This document shows positions 29,632 to 36,232 of a stretch of DNA of 39,919 nt, one piece after another. The notes under the pieces are model-generated. The model ran no database searches, was not told the origin of the DNA, and saw only the letters and a program-made list of their open reading frames with translations. A program made the translations under genes and the position numbers. Origin of the DNA: Pseudomonas sp. SJZ074 (GTDB taxonomy: Bacteria; Pseudomonadota; Gammaproteobacteria; Pseudomonadales; Pseudomonadaceae); contig NZ_VIUE01000039.1 of NCBI RefSeq assembly GCF_007828215.1, positions 1 to 39,919 of the forward strand, written 5' to 3'. Each line of letters begins with the position of its first letter. Position 1 is the first letter of the stretch.

Positions 29632-29937
29632 TCAGCCCTGGTTCTGAGGCGTCCAGCCCTTTGCCTTCATGTCACGCTCTATCAGGTCCATGACATAGGC
29701 TTTGCGGGTTATGCGATGGGTTGCCAAGTAGATGTCTACCTCTGCTTTGAACTCGGCCGGAACCTTCATATTGAAATCGACGATATCCCCGCTTGATGGC
29801 TTCGCGGTGTGGTTGCCCATGGCTGCGGTATCGCTGGCGGTTGCCGGCGGTTCGCCCTTGCCGCTGCTGCGGCGTGCTGGGGGTTTAACGCTGACCAGTG
29901 GTGCGGGTGCGACGGGGGTGGTTTTTTTTGCAGGCAT
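29632..29937 (-). CDS. Ribbon-helix-helix partition protein (ParG/ParB-like)
   Basis: A 101-residue protein. The first 50 residues are basic and disordered (PAKKTTPVAPAPLVSVKPPARRSSGKGEPP). Residues about 52-97 fit a ribbon-helix-helix fold: strand DIVDFNMKVP, helix AEFKAEVDIYLATHRI, helix TRKAYVMDLIERDMKAKGW. This layout, with a flexible arm plus RHH, is that of ParG-type centromere-binding proteins that partner ParA. It lies just downstream of parA with an iteron array between them. The 8-bp iterons, a 4-bp core plus a 4-bp AT-rich spacer, resemble the ParG site of plasmid TP228. Confidence 0.8.
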   Translation of the reverse strand: MPAKKTTPVAPAPLVSVKPPARRSSGKGEPPATASDTAAMGNHTAKPSSGDIVDFNMKVPAEFKAEVDIYLATHRITRKAYVMDLIERDMKAKGWTPQNQG

Positions 29938-29963
29938 GATGTCGGTTCCGTATTCGATTGCGC

Positions 29964-29994
29964 TTAGCTTAATAGCTATTTAGCGAAGTAGCTA
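29964..29994. repeat. Iteron array E, between parA and the RHH gene
   Basis: Four 8-bp units: AGCTTAAT-AGCTATTT-AGCGAAGT-AGCTACTT. It lies in the 59-base gap between the two partition genes. Confidence 0.8.
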
Positions 29995-29996
29995 CT

Positions 29997-30641
29997 TCAG
30001 GCGGTCAGAGATTCAAAGCGGGCAACAGCCGCGCGTATCACCTGGGCGGCTTGTTCGCGCGGGCCTTTGAATGGCGTCTCTATCAGCGACAGTCCCGCGT
30101 CTTGGGCGCGACTAAAGGCTGGTTTCTTGGGGATCTCCCCGTCCAGAACGTCGAAGCGAGTTTTGTTCAGGTAGGACCGGGCCTCTTCAATCTCCAGGGC
30201 GCTTGTGCCTGTTTGGTTCAATGCGAAAACGATTCGGGCAACCGGTACGCCGTCGCGGTCTACCAGTGCGTTGGCCAGCGCAACAGCAGGCTCCAAGTCG
30301 TCAAGTGCCAAGCCGGTAGGAATGATGACGAGGTCGGCAGCTTTGGCCATGACGGCCGTTGCTTTGCTGGCCTTTGGGGCACCGTCGAAAATCAGCATGT
30401 CGCACGAGCCTGCTTTGCTGATTGCTTGTTCGGGGTTGCCGAACTGGCGAACGGTGATTGTCGGTTCGGTACCGGCGCGCAAGCGGCGCTGTTGCCAGGC
30501 GGTCGCGGTGCCTTGGTCGATATCCATGTCGGCAATTTCGGTTTGCCATCCTGCGGCCGCGAAGGCCGTGGCTATGGCGCGGGCGAGTGAGGTTTTCCCG
30601 GCGCCGCCCTTCTGCGATACGACTGCGACTATTGCTGCCAT
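29997..30641 (-). CDS. parA: ParA-family partition ATPase
   Basis: A 214-residue small ParA without an N-terminal HTH (type Ib). The deviant Walker A is KGGAGKT at 11-17, followed by ADMDIDQGTATAWQQRR and the Walker B region CDMLIFDGAPKASKATAVMAKAADLVIIP. It forms ATP-dependent nucleoid-bound gradients that move plasmids, together with a centromere-binding partner, here the RHH protein downstream. I start at ATG 30641, with GGAG upstream, rather than 30710, whose frame covers the promoter. Presence of parA indicates an extrachromosomal prophage. Confidence 0.95.
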   Translation of the reverse strand: MAAIVAVVSQKGGAGKTSLARAIATAFAAAGWQTEIADMDIDQGTATAWQQRRLRAGTEPTITVRQFGNPEQAISKAGSCDMLIFDGAPKASKATAVMAKAADLVIIPTGLALDDLEPAVALANALVDRDGVPVARIVFALNQTGTSALEIEEARSYLNKTRFDVLDGEIPKKPAFSRAQDAGLSLIETPFKGPREQAAQVIRAAVARFESLTA

Positions 30642-30656
30642 GCTGCTGTCTCCGTT

Positions 30657-30678
30657 GCTAATTAGCGAAATAGCTAAA
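30657..30678. repeat. Iteron array F, par promoter
   Basis: Units TGCTAATT-AGCGAAAT-AGCTAAAG in 8-bp register, between the -10 of the par promoter and the parA start. Confidence 0.78.
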
Positions 30679-30687
30679 GATGGGCAG

Positions 30688-30715
30688 AGTATAAGCAGTG
30701 CTTTGGCCAATGCAA
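30688..30715 (-). promoter_or_regulatory. par operon promoter
   Basis: On the minus strand TTGCAT (30710-30715) and TATACT (30688-30693) are separated by 16 bases. Array G abuts the -35 and array F covers the region just downstream of the start. This geometry implies autoregulation by the RHH protein. Confidence 0.72.
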
Positions 30716-30744
30716 GCTAAATAGCGAAATAGCTATTTAGCTCA
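30715..30744. repeat. Iteron array G, upstream of par promoter
   Basis: Units AGCTAAAT-AGCGAAAT-AGCTATTT-AGCTCATA in 8-bp register. It overlaps the -35 of the par promoter and the 3' end of the LuxR-HTH gene. Confidence 0.82.
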
Positions 30745-31192
30745 TATAAAATTGAGTGCCGCCATAAGCGAAGGCTTCGGCGTGTCGGGTGTGGTTGCTG
30801 TGGCCCTTGCCGCCTGCGCTGCCGTTTGTGCGGACGACGCGAGTGGAAGCGGGGGTCGTTCGGGAGCGGCGGCCGCTGCGGGTGCGCATCGTGTCGCCTG
30901 GGTGTTCGGCTGCGCTGATAACTGCCAGGAGCAGGCACAATGCGCGAGAGAAAAGGACGCCCAGGGTAAAGCCCCGGGCGATCATGTGAGGGTGAGTCTT
31001 GGCCCCTAACTTGGCCTTAATGCTCGTTTCGATATGGCGGATGGTGGACGAGTCGATTTGCAGGCGTGCCCCTATTGAGCTGGGGTTTTCACCGTTGGCC
31101 AGGCCGGTAAGCACAAACAATTCTTCCTGGGTCAGGTTCTGCCCAGGTAAGCCGACCACGTCTTCGCCTGTTACTTCTAGAATCGCTTGCAT
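30737..31192 (-). CDS. LuxR-type HTH protein with a membrane segment
   Basis: A 151-residue protein. Residues about 18-70 are a LuxR/GerE helix-turn-helix (NLTQEELFVLTGLANGENPSSIGARLQIDSSTIRHIETSIKAKLGAKTHPHMIARGF). A hydrophobic stretch follows (TLGVLFSRALCLLLAVISA), then a basic, Arg- and Ser-rich tail (TMRTRSGRRSRTTPASTRVVRTNG). The DNA-binding domain is clear, but the membrane anchor and tail are unusual. Similar stand-alone GerE proteins occur in Pseudomonas integrative elements. It could regulate the accessory or par genes. Its 3' end overlaps array G. Confidence 0.72.
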   Translation of the reverse strand: MQAILEVTGEDVVGLPGQNLTQEELFVLTGLANGENPSSIGARLQIDSSTIRHIETSIKAKLGAKTHPHMIARGFTLGVLFSRALCLLLAVISAAEHPGDTMRTRSGRRSRTTPASTRVVRTNGSAGGKGHSNHTRHAEAFAYGGTQFYMS

Positions 31193-31223
31193 GGGTCTCT
31201 ACCGTCCCTGGTTTGCATGGTGA

Positions 31224-31487
31224 TTACGCTGCGTGTGAAGCCTTCAGTTCCCCGACAAGTACGGCCAGCTTCCTCAGTTCTTTGCTGAGGACCGCTGTGA
31301 TATCGGCGATGTTTTCTAATACACCTTCGATGTCGCCTGACTGCATTGCCCCCACGGCTAGAGCCTCGACACCGGCCGTTACGGCCGCCTTGTGATTAAT
31401 TTCAACAACCAACGCCCGACGGTTTGCCTCGGTGAGAGTTGCAATGGCCGTGCTGTGGTCGCGGGTGATGATGCTTCCTTCGGACAT
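31224..31487 (-). CDS. Small helical protein under repressor control, unknown function
   Basis: 87 residues (MSEGSIITRDHSTAIATLTEANRRALVVEINHKAAVTAGVEALAVGAMQSGDIEGVLENIADITAVLSKELRKLAVLVGELKASHAA), mostly helical. It is not recognised. ATG 31487 has AAGGTAG upstream. A CI-type operator (31513-31529) lies directly before it, next to a -10-like TATAAT on the same strand, so it should follow repressor level. It may be an immunity-linked or anti-repressor gene, as inference only. Confidence 0.58.
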   Translation of the reverse strand: MSEGSIITRDHSTAIATLTEANRRALVVEINHKAAVTAGVEALAVGAMQSGDIEGVLENIADITAVLSKELRKLAVLVGELKASHAA

Positions 31488-31503
31488 GAATACTACCTTG
31501 TAT

Positions 31504-31529
31504 AAGTGTTAATTACACTTTAAGTGTAA
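31504..31529. promoter_or_regulatory. CI-type operator(s) before the small gene
   Basis: TTACACTT-T-AAGTGTAA is a perfect 17-bp palindrome (31513-31529). It shares its left half with a second arrangement, AAGTGT-TAATT-ACACTT (31504-31520). A TATAAT on the minus strand lies beside it. Confidence 0.75.
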
Positions 31530-31567
31530 ATTATAGGTATACGAATGCCCCAATGTGGGGCAGTCGG

Positions 31568-32230
31568 TTAGCGGATATGAGTGATTATTTTAACCCGGCC
31601 CAGCACCTGCAAAGTAGCCAGTTTTTCGGCTGAAATAGGTTGATCGGGGTAGCGCTCTCGGTCTTCTGCCTGGATCAAGTAACCGCCGTCTAGATCCTGA
31701 CGAATCCAGCGCAGCCACACGCGGCCTTTGATCAGCAAAGCGAAAACGTCGTCTCGTGCTGCTGCGTTAGTGACATTGCGATCAATCAATACGCGGTCGC
31801 CTTCATTGATCAGCGGCCGCATGCTGTCGTCTGGCGCAGCGAAGGGCAGCAGCTTGTCACGATCAAGGTGCAACTCATCCAGAAACGTCAGCCGAAAGGC
31901 CAAGGCGTCGTCTCCGACATCGAGCACGCCGGCTTCTGTTGGGATTGCTGAAGGCTTGGGCACGCAATAAAGCGATGTCTCTGGTGCCGTCCCATCGTTG
32001 TCTGTGAATCCCGCCAAATACTCCGGGCTTTTTTTGAAGAGGGCGGCCAGCTCGAAATACTGTTCAAGCTTTGGAATCCTGATTTGCTGTTCCCAATTTC
32101 CATACCGGGAAGGGGAAATGCTTTCGCTTGAAATCAAAGAAAGGCGCCGTGCGGTTTCTTCCACTGTCCAGCCTTCTGCGCTCCTGCAAGAGCGAATGCG
32201 CTGGGCAATTTTGCGGCGGATATCCGTCAT
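31568..32230 (-). CDS. Phage repressor, HTH plus S24/LexA-like domain
   Basis: A 220-residue CI/C2-type repressor. Residues 5-60 are an XRE HTH (IRRKIAQRIRSCRSAEGWTVEETARRLSLISSESISPSRYGNWEQQIRIPKLEQYFELA). Residues about 95-220 are an S24-type domain: a potential Ala100-Gly101 scissile pair, Ser136 in APDDSMRPLINEGDRVLID, and LLIKGRVWLRWIRQ. The expected catalytic Lys falls on Arg174. I start at ATG 32230; the frame runs up to 32275 without a RBS. It should keep the prophage quiet by binding the ACACT-N3-AGTGT operators. Confidence 0.92.
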   Translation of the reverse strand: MTDIRRKIAQRIRSCRSAEGWTVEETARRLSLISSESISPSRYGNWEQQIRIPKLEQYFELAALFKKSPEYLAGFTDNDGTAPETSLYCVPKPSAIPTEAGVLDVGDDALAFRLTFLDELHLDRDKLLPFAAPDDSMRPLINEGDRVLIDRNVTNAAARDDVFALLIKGRVWLRWIRQDLDGGYLIQAEDRERYPDQPISAEKLATLQVLGRVKIITHIR

Positions 32231-32301
32231 GTTTTCTTGAGTCCCACAAGCGTCTAGTAGCGACAGTTTAAGCACTGTTCGTTGCGTGTACCCTCTGAAT
32301 A

Positions 32302-32345
32302 TACACTCTAAGTGTAAAAAACTACAAAAATTGCTTGCATTGTGG
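32302..32345 (-). promoter_or_regulatory. Repressor promoter with operator
   Basis: On the minus strand TTGTAG, an 18-base spacer and TATATT form a promoter for the repressor gene. The spacer contains the operator TACACT-TAG-AGTGTA (plus-strand coordinates 32302-32316). The repressor would shut off its own promoter. Confidence 0.65.
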
Positions 32346-32364
32346 ATAGAGGCCGGCCAGTCTT

Positions 32365-32379
32365 AACACTCTTAGTGTT
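32365..32379. promoter_or_regulatory. CI-type operator before the Cro-like gene
   Basis: AACACT-CTT-AGTGTT, a perfect 15-bp inverted repeat. It overlaps a weak rightward -10 (TTAACA), with TTGTGG as -35 17 bases upstream. A further half-site, AAGTGT (32391-32396), overlaps the GTG start of the next gene. Confidence 0.75.
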
Positions 32380-32394
32380 TATCGGTCTTTAAGT

Positions 32395-32628
32395 GTGGAA
32401 TTGGCCCCTTGGATTCATAGCTTGGCTAAAAGTGACGCTGTCAGCGTCGCGGCTGAGCTATTGGGGGAGAAGCCACGCACTGTTGCATCTTGGCTGCGCT
32501 ATGAGCGTGTGCCCTCGTTTAAAGCGGCGTTGAACATCTACGAAAAATCGGGTGGTCGCGTCGACTTCAACGGCATCTATATGCCGTTCGTGAAGGCGGT
32601 AAGGGAAGGGTATGCAAGGTTTACTTAA
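32395..32628 (+). CDS. Cro-like HTH protein
   Basis: A 77-residue protein divergent from the repressor. AVSVAAELLGEKPRTVASWLRYERVPSFKAALNIYEKSGGRVDFNGIYMPF is a Cro/YdaS-like helix-turn-helix. It starts at GTG 32395, only about 20 bases after the presumed transcription start, so the leader is very short. By position it is the lytic-switch protein that competes at the shared operators. Confidence 0.8.
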   Translation: MELAPWIHSLAKSDAVSVAAELLGEKPRTVASWLRYERVPSFKAALNIYEKSGGRVDFNGIYMPFVKAVREGYARFT

Positions 32629-33205
32629 GGTGACGGGGCTTTCTGCCCTAGTGGTGGTTCGCAAGGTCGAGCAGCGGTTTGGCTTCGCGGGTTATGCGCG
32701 CCTGGTCAAGTTGCTGGAGTTGATCAGTGCGTGCGGCCCGGTCGCTGAAGGCGAGCCGATTGCCCTGCCTTGGGCTGATGTTCTGGAGAGCTTGCAGGCG
32801 GGCGATATGCCTGCGCGCGAGTTCTTGAGTTATTGCGAGGAGGCCAAGGCGTTACGCGTAACGCGTGACGCGGGCCAATTGCTTGTGACGCTTGGCGGTG
32901 AATTGGTCGCACTGATGGCCAGTGCTCCCATGGTCCCGGCTGTTGCTGCCGGGCCGGTGTTGTTCGAAACAGATGACCAGTGGGCCGAGTGGTTCGCTGC
33001 TGATTTGAACTGCCCGCCGTACCTGGCGAATGACGCATCTACCCGGTATCTGTTCCGCCGGTGGTGCGCCACAAATGTGACCGTAGCAGAAGTAGAAGCC
33101 GCCGTAGAGCTGGCGATTAAGGCGAAGGAAGCACCGCTGCCCGCTGCCTTACATGATTATTTGAAGACTGTGCGCAATACCAAAATAGAACGTGCCCGCC
33201 GATAA
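32612..33205 (+). CDS. Early protein, possible replication or DNA-binding role
   Basis: A 197-residue protein. The opening (VVVRKVEQRFGFAGYARLVKLLELISACGPVAEGEPIALPWADVLESLQAGDMPAREFLSYCEEAKALRVTRDAGQLLVTLG) has the pattern of the winged-helix N-terminal domain of phage replication or primosomal proteins (KLLELI...SYCEEAKAL). I cannot name the family. It overlaps the Cro-like stop. A GTTACGCGTAAC palindrome lies within (32851). Confidence 0.6.
   Translation: MQGLLKVTGLSALVVVRKVEQRFGFAGYARLVKLLELISACGPVAEGEPIALPWADVLESLQAGDMPAREFLSYCEEAKALRVTRDAGQLLVTLGGELVALMASAPMVPAVAAGPVLFETDDQWAEWFAADLNCPPYLANDASTRYLFRRWCATNVTVAEVEAAVELAIKAKEAPLPAALHDYLKTVRNTKIERARR
32851..32862. promoter_or_regulatory. 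Dispersed palindrome GTTACGCGTAAC
   Basis: An exact site within the early gene. It is followed directly by CGTGAC, giving overlapping half-sites. Confidence 0.5.
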
Positions 33206-33229
33206 CCGGCAGGGCAAAGGGGAAGTCTG

Positions 33230-33691
33230 TTGTTATTGATTGCACTGTCTGGCGGCACTGCCGCCGAGCGTTTGGCGATTGCTGATCGCCTGGTTGAATC
33301 GGGGAAGGGGCAGCTTGTGGCGTTCGCTCAAGAAACGCCTAAGTCTGCTTATGGCGAAAGCCGGGCGAGGATCTTGCGCGAAGCCCTGGTAGGGCTTGAG
33401 CCACAAGACAGCGAACCGGCCATCGTCGGTGGGGTGGTGGTGGTCCATTGCTTGACCGAAGAGGAAGCCGAGCAGGTTCGTAAGTTGGGCGGCTCGGTGT
33501 GGCATGTATACGGCAAGCCGTCCGGCCTGGTGGTGAACCGAATAGGCGACCTGATGGTGACTGACGCCTCAGTTGGCTTTCGTCACGTTCGTGAGCCGAT
33601 GGAGGCGCTTTCAGAGGCCTTGCTTGAGCGCTTGGCCAGCCCAGGCGGCGCGATGGCCCGGGCTGCCTTGGGGCGCTTGGCAAATGAATAG
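33230..33691 (+). CDS. dNMP-kinase-like protein with degenerate P-loop
   Basis: A 153-residue protein. The first strand and loop (LLIALSGGTAAERLAIADRLVESG) and the C-terminal part (IVGGVVVVHCLTEEEAEQVRKLGGSVWHVYGK...VTDASVGFRHVREPMEALSEALLER) resemble phage deoxynucleotide monophosphate kinases (VIDxRFxNEAExIRxxGGxVWRV). The P-loop GxxxxGK(S/T) is absent (SGGTAAER), so ATP binding is doubtful. It could be a catalytically dead relative. It starts at TTG 33230 with GGGGAAG before it. Confidence 0.55.
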   Translation: MLLIALSGGTAAERLAIADRLVESGKGQLVAFAQETPKSAYGESRARILREALVGLEPQDSEPAIVGGVVVVHCLTEEEAEQVRKLGGSVWHVYGKPSGLVVNRIGDLMVTDASVGFRHVREPMEALSEALLERLASPGGAMARAALGRLANE

Positions 33692-33899
33692 GCCCGTTAG
33701 CCAGGCGCTGCCGGGGTTCGCCTATGGCGACCCGGCAAAGATCGTCGAGGCCCAAGAGATCCGCAAGAAGGGCTGTTCTGTTTGTGTACGTGCGGAATAC
33801 ATATTTGGCTTGCCGGTGTGCAAAAGCAATTTGAAGTTCCCGGCCTGCCGCCAGGATCGAAAGAACGGCCACCAGCTAACGCCCGAAGCCGGCGGTTAG
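33684..33899 (+). CDS. Cys-rich small phage protein
   Basis: 71 residues (MNRPVSQALPGFAYGDPAKIVEAQEIRKKGCSVCVRAEYIFGLPVCKSNLKFPACRQDRKNGHQLTPEAGG). Four cysteines (CSVC, VCK, ACR) suggest a zinc site. I have seen this kind of protein near late regulators in Pseudomonas prophages, but its function is unknown. It overlaps the previous stop and precedes the Q-like gene. Confidence 0.7.
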   Translation: MNRPVSQALPGFAYGDPAKIVEAQEIRKKGCSVCVRAEYIFGLPVCKSNLKFPACRQDRKNGHQLTPEAGG

Positions 33900-33910
33900 A
33901 GGGGGGGGCC

Positions 33911-34333
33911 ATGGCAAGGCGTAAAACAAACAATCGTCTGGATACGGCCTTAGAAATGTGGGTTCGCTGGAGCTATCCAGGCGTAGACCAAGGAACTACG
34001 GGCCGAACGATGCTCGCCAAGTTGATCGACAACAAGGGCGAACTGTTTTTCGGTGGAGGCGGGCAGGGCCCTGGCGCGGATGGTCTGGAAAGCAAAATCG
34101 AAGCGGGTGTTTATTCGATGTTCGTGGCCGATCCCCTCCGGGCTGATGTCCTGCGGCTTGAGTACGATGCGGCTTATTGGCAGGTCGTGACGCGCCGAGG
34201 GATTGAAGATTACGACCCGCGCGGCATCGGCCAGTTTGAGAAGGCGGCCGCCCTGGGGGTGAGTTTGCGCACATACCGTAGTCGATTGGCTGAAGCGCGA
34301 GAAACCATAGCGAAACTGTTGGGGTACTTATGA
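33911..34333 (+). CDS. Q-like antiterminator candidate
   Basis: A 140-residue protein. The C-terminal part (IEDYDPRGIGQFEKAAALGVSLRTYRSRLAEARETIAKLLGYL) is a sigma-70 region-4-like helix-turn-helix, as in phage late regulators and Q antiterminators of this size. The N-terminal half is typical of Pseudomonas prophage proteins in this slot. Context supports the role: it is the last early regulator, and at 36631-36747 lie a strong promoter and a terminator ahead of the lysis genes. It starts at ATG 33911 behind GAGGGGGGGG. Confidence 0.6.
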   Translation: MARRKTNNRLDTALEMWVRWSYPGVDQGTTGRTMLAKLIDNKGELFFGGGGQGPGADGLESKIEAGVYSMFVADPLRADVLRLEYDAAYWQVVTRRGIEDYDPRGIGQFEKAAALGVSLRTYRSRLAEARETIAKLLGYL

Positions 34334-34602
34334 GCATTCATCCTCTTTTTGCTGGATTCAAAGGGCATAGCCCGCACGCTTTGGGTGCGGCACTGGGGTT
34401 CGCTATTCATGTTGAAACAGCCTTGGGGCCACTGCCTGTAGGTTTGCCAGTGGAGCATGCCGACCGGTTGGCGTTCGGCGGTGACCTATCGGGCTTTCAG
34501 TGGGCTGGAGGTTGGGAGGCTCCCGGCGTTCATTGCTTGATGTTCGCGAAGCCATTAACCGCCATGGCGGCCGCCTGGTGGCAAGTGGGGCTCTCTCACT
34601 AA
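34330..34602 (+). CDS. Small protein of unknown function
   Basis: 90 residues (MSIHPLFAGFKGHSPHALGAALGFAIHVETALGPLPVGLPVEHADRLAFGGDLSGFQWAGGWEAPGVHCLMFAKPLTAMAAAWWQVGLSH), with a hydrophobic and Trp-rich end. It is not recognised. It overlaps the Q-like stop (ATGA). It is the last gene of the early operon. Confidence 0.55.
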   Translation: MSIHPLFAGFKGHSPHALGAALGFAIHVETALGPLPVGLPVEHADRLAFGGDLSGFQWAGGWEAPGVHCLMFAKPLTAMAAAWWQVGLSH

Positions 34603-34655
34603 CTGTTGTTGCTTCTGATCCTCACGCCCAAACGGGCTGCATTTCTCATACATCC

Positions 34656-34681
34656 TTAGCGATATAGCTATTTAGCTAAAT
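34656..34681. repeat. Iteron array H, before the recombinase gene
   Basis: Units TTAGCGATAT-AGCTATTT-AGCTAAAT in 8-bp register, 52 bases before the integrase start. The AGCGATAT-AGCTATTT-AGCTAAAT order repeats that of the par arrays. A bound protein might affect integrase expression. Confidence 0.78.
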
Positions 34682-34732
34682 GGGCGCCCGTGCGCGCTCA
34701 TGGCTTCGCTTTGCCCGAAGAAAGGCCAAACC

Positions 34733-36013
34733 ATGCCGAAGACCATGCAAGTTCTGTTGTCCGACGCGGCTATCAAGAAGTACGCGTCTGACCTTACTGT
34801 CGGGGAGTTGAAAGACCCTCGACACCCTCTTCGATTCCGCTATCGCCGTGACCGCACCCGGGGAAGCTGGCATGTCATTCACTTCAATAAAGGCGCCAAG
34901 TGGAAGAAGGCCGGTAACTGGCCTGACGTGACCGCCAAGGCCATGCTCGACGGGCTGCCTAAAGTGCATGCAAGGTTGTTGGCTGATCCTTCGGCCGCTG
35001 CCACCGTTGACGGTTGGGATACGCTCGCCCAGGTGCTGGACTGGTACGCCGAACGAGTGAAGGTCGACCGGCACCTATCCCATGAGCGGAAGTCGACCAA
35101 GCAATCGGCGATTCGTTGCCATCTGTTGCCGCGCCTTGGCGCTGTGCGTTTGGCTGAGTTGAGCCGGTCTGTAATCGATTCAATGCTCTATGTGCCCATG
35201 CAAGCCGAGTACAGCCTGGCCCATGTAAAAGGCGTGTTTGGCGTGCTGAAGGTTGCGCTTCGGCGTGCTCGCCGCCTTGGGTTGATTGTGTCCGACCCCA
35301 TTGCCGACGTGACCTTCGGCGACTTCAGCAAAGCCAAGATCAAGCCCAAGGGGGCGCGTCTGCGGCATGTGTCTGTGGCTGAGTTGCTGGCCGTTTGGGC
35401 TGAGCGATTCGAACAGGCAGCGCTTGATGTCGTCTTCGCCGTACTGATGCTGGCCTGTGGTACCCGGATTAGCGAAACCCGTTTGGCCAAGTGGCATAAC
35501 GTCAATTTGACCGCCGGGGAATGGTTCATCCCGGCCACCGATACCAAAGGCAAGCGCGACCATGTGTTGCCACTGACTCCCCAGGTTGTGGCCCTTTTGG
35601 GTCGGTACCGAGAATGGCAGAAGAGTCGGGGTTATACCGGCGTCTATCTGTTCCCGTCCTCGACCCGTTCCGGCAAGCCCCTGGCTCGAAGCAAATCATT
35701 CGACATCTTCAAACGCCTTGGGTCGGGGGAGTGGACGAGTCACGACCTTCGCAAGTTGGCTCGCACCCGCTGGGCAGAGCTGGGCATCGATAGCCTGATT
35801 GGCAAGCTGCTGCTTAACCACGCCCTGGGCGAACTCGACTCGACCTACGTCCAGACCCATGGGGAAGAGCTGAAGCGTGACGCCTTGACCCGCTGGCATG
35901 CCTGGCTCGACGGCCAGGGCTTTGCCGCGCTTCACGATAAGACAGTGCTAAGACGGGCCGGAGAGCCGACCGAGGCGCAGGCCGCTGACTGGCTGGTGTT
36001 CCAGCCGAAATAA
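34733..36013 (+). CDS. int: Tyrosine recombinase / integrase
   Basis: A 426-residue tyrosine recombinase. It has an N-terminal arm-binding region, a SAM-like core-binding domain at about 95-185, and a catalytic domain at about 210-380 with all expected residues: Arg245 in CGTRISE, Lys272 in TKGKRDH, His337 and Arg340 in SHDLRK, His363 in LLNH, and Tyr372 in STYVQT. ATG 34733 has AAAGG upstream. It could integrate the prophage or, like Cre of P1, resolve multimers of a plasmid prophage. An attP is not obvious. Confidence 0.93.
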   Translation: MPKTMQVLLSDAAIKKYASDLTVGELKDPRHPLRFRYRRDRTRGSWHVIHFNKGAKWKKAGNWPDVTAKAMLDGLPKVHARLLADPSAAATVDGWDTLAQVLDWYAERVKVDRHLSHERKSTKQSAIRCHLLPRLGAVRLAELSRSVIDSMLYVPMQAEYSLAHVKGVFGVLKVALRRARRLGLIVSDPIADVTFGDFSKAKIKPKGARLRHVSVAELLAVWAERFEQAALDVVFAVLMLACGTRISETRLAKWHNVNLTAGEWFIPATDTKGKRDHVLPLTPQVVALLGRYREWQKSRGYTGVYLFPSSTRSGKPLARSKSFDIFKRLGSGEWTSHDLRKLARTRWAELGIDSLIGKLLLNHALGELDSTYVQTHGEELKRDALTRWHAWLDGQGFAALHDKTVLRRAGEPTEAQAADWLVFQPK

Positions 36014-36041
36014 GAACCTATGTCATAAGAGGATTTACTTG

Positions 36042-36218
36042 ATGCGGATTCCACGGAAAAACAGCGACACCCTGATCGTCCTGGGCGGCAAGTCGGGGGC
36101 GTTTTGGTTCGGTTTCTATGCCGCCCTGGGGATGATCGTTGCCAGCCTGGTAGCCCTGGGCGGCAGTTGGTGGGTGCGCCAGGCCATGGGCTGGCTTGCG
36201 CAGTGGTGGGGGGCTTAA
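36042..36218 (+). CDS. Small membrane protein
   Basis: 58 residues (starting MRIPRKNSDT). A positively charged N-terminus precedes one membrane segment at about 20-42 (AFWFGFYAALGMIVASLVALGG), then a Trp-rich tail ending in WWGA. It starts at ATG 36042 behind AGAGG. Function is unknown. It lies between the recombinase and the Cys-containing protein and overlaps neither. Confidence 0.6.
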   Translation: MRIPRKNSDTLIVLGGKSGAFWFGFYAALGMIVASLVALGGSWWVRQAMGWLAQWWGA

Positions 36219-36220
36219 TC

Positions 36221-36232
36221 GTGACGGGTCAC
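36221..36232. promoter_or_regulatory. Palindrome GTGACGGGTCAC at a start codon
   Basis: Third copy of this 12-mer (also 1879 and 23209). It spans the start codon of the Cys-knuckle gene, where a bound factor or an RNA hairpin could control translation. Confidence 0.45.

Noticed and set aside
23107..34681. CRISPR array from the repeated AGCTAAAT units
   Set aside because: Units are 8 bp in direct tandem with no spacers of 30 bp, and no cas genes are present.
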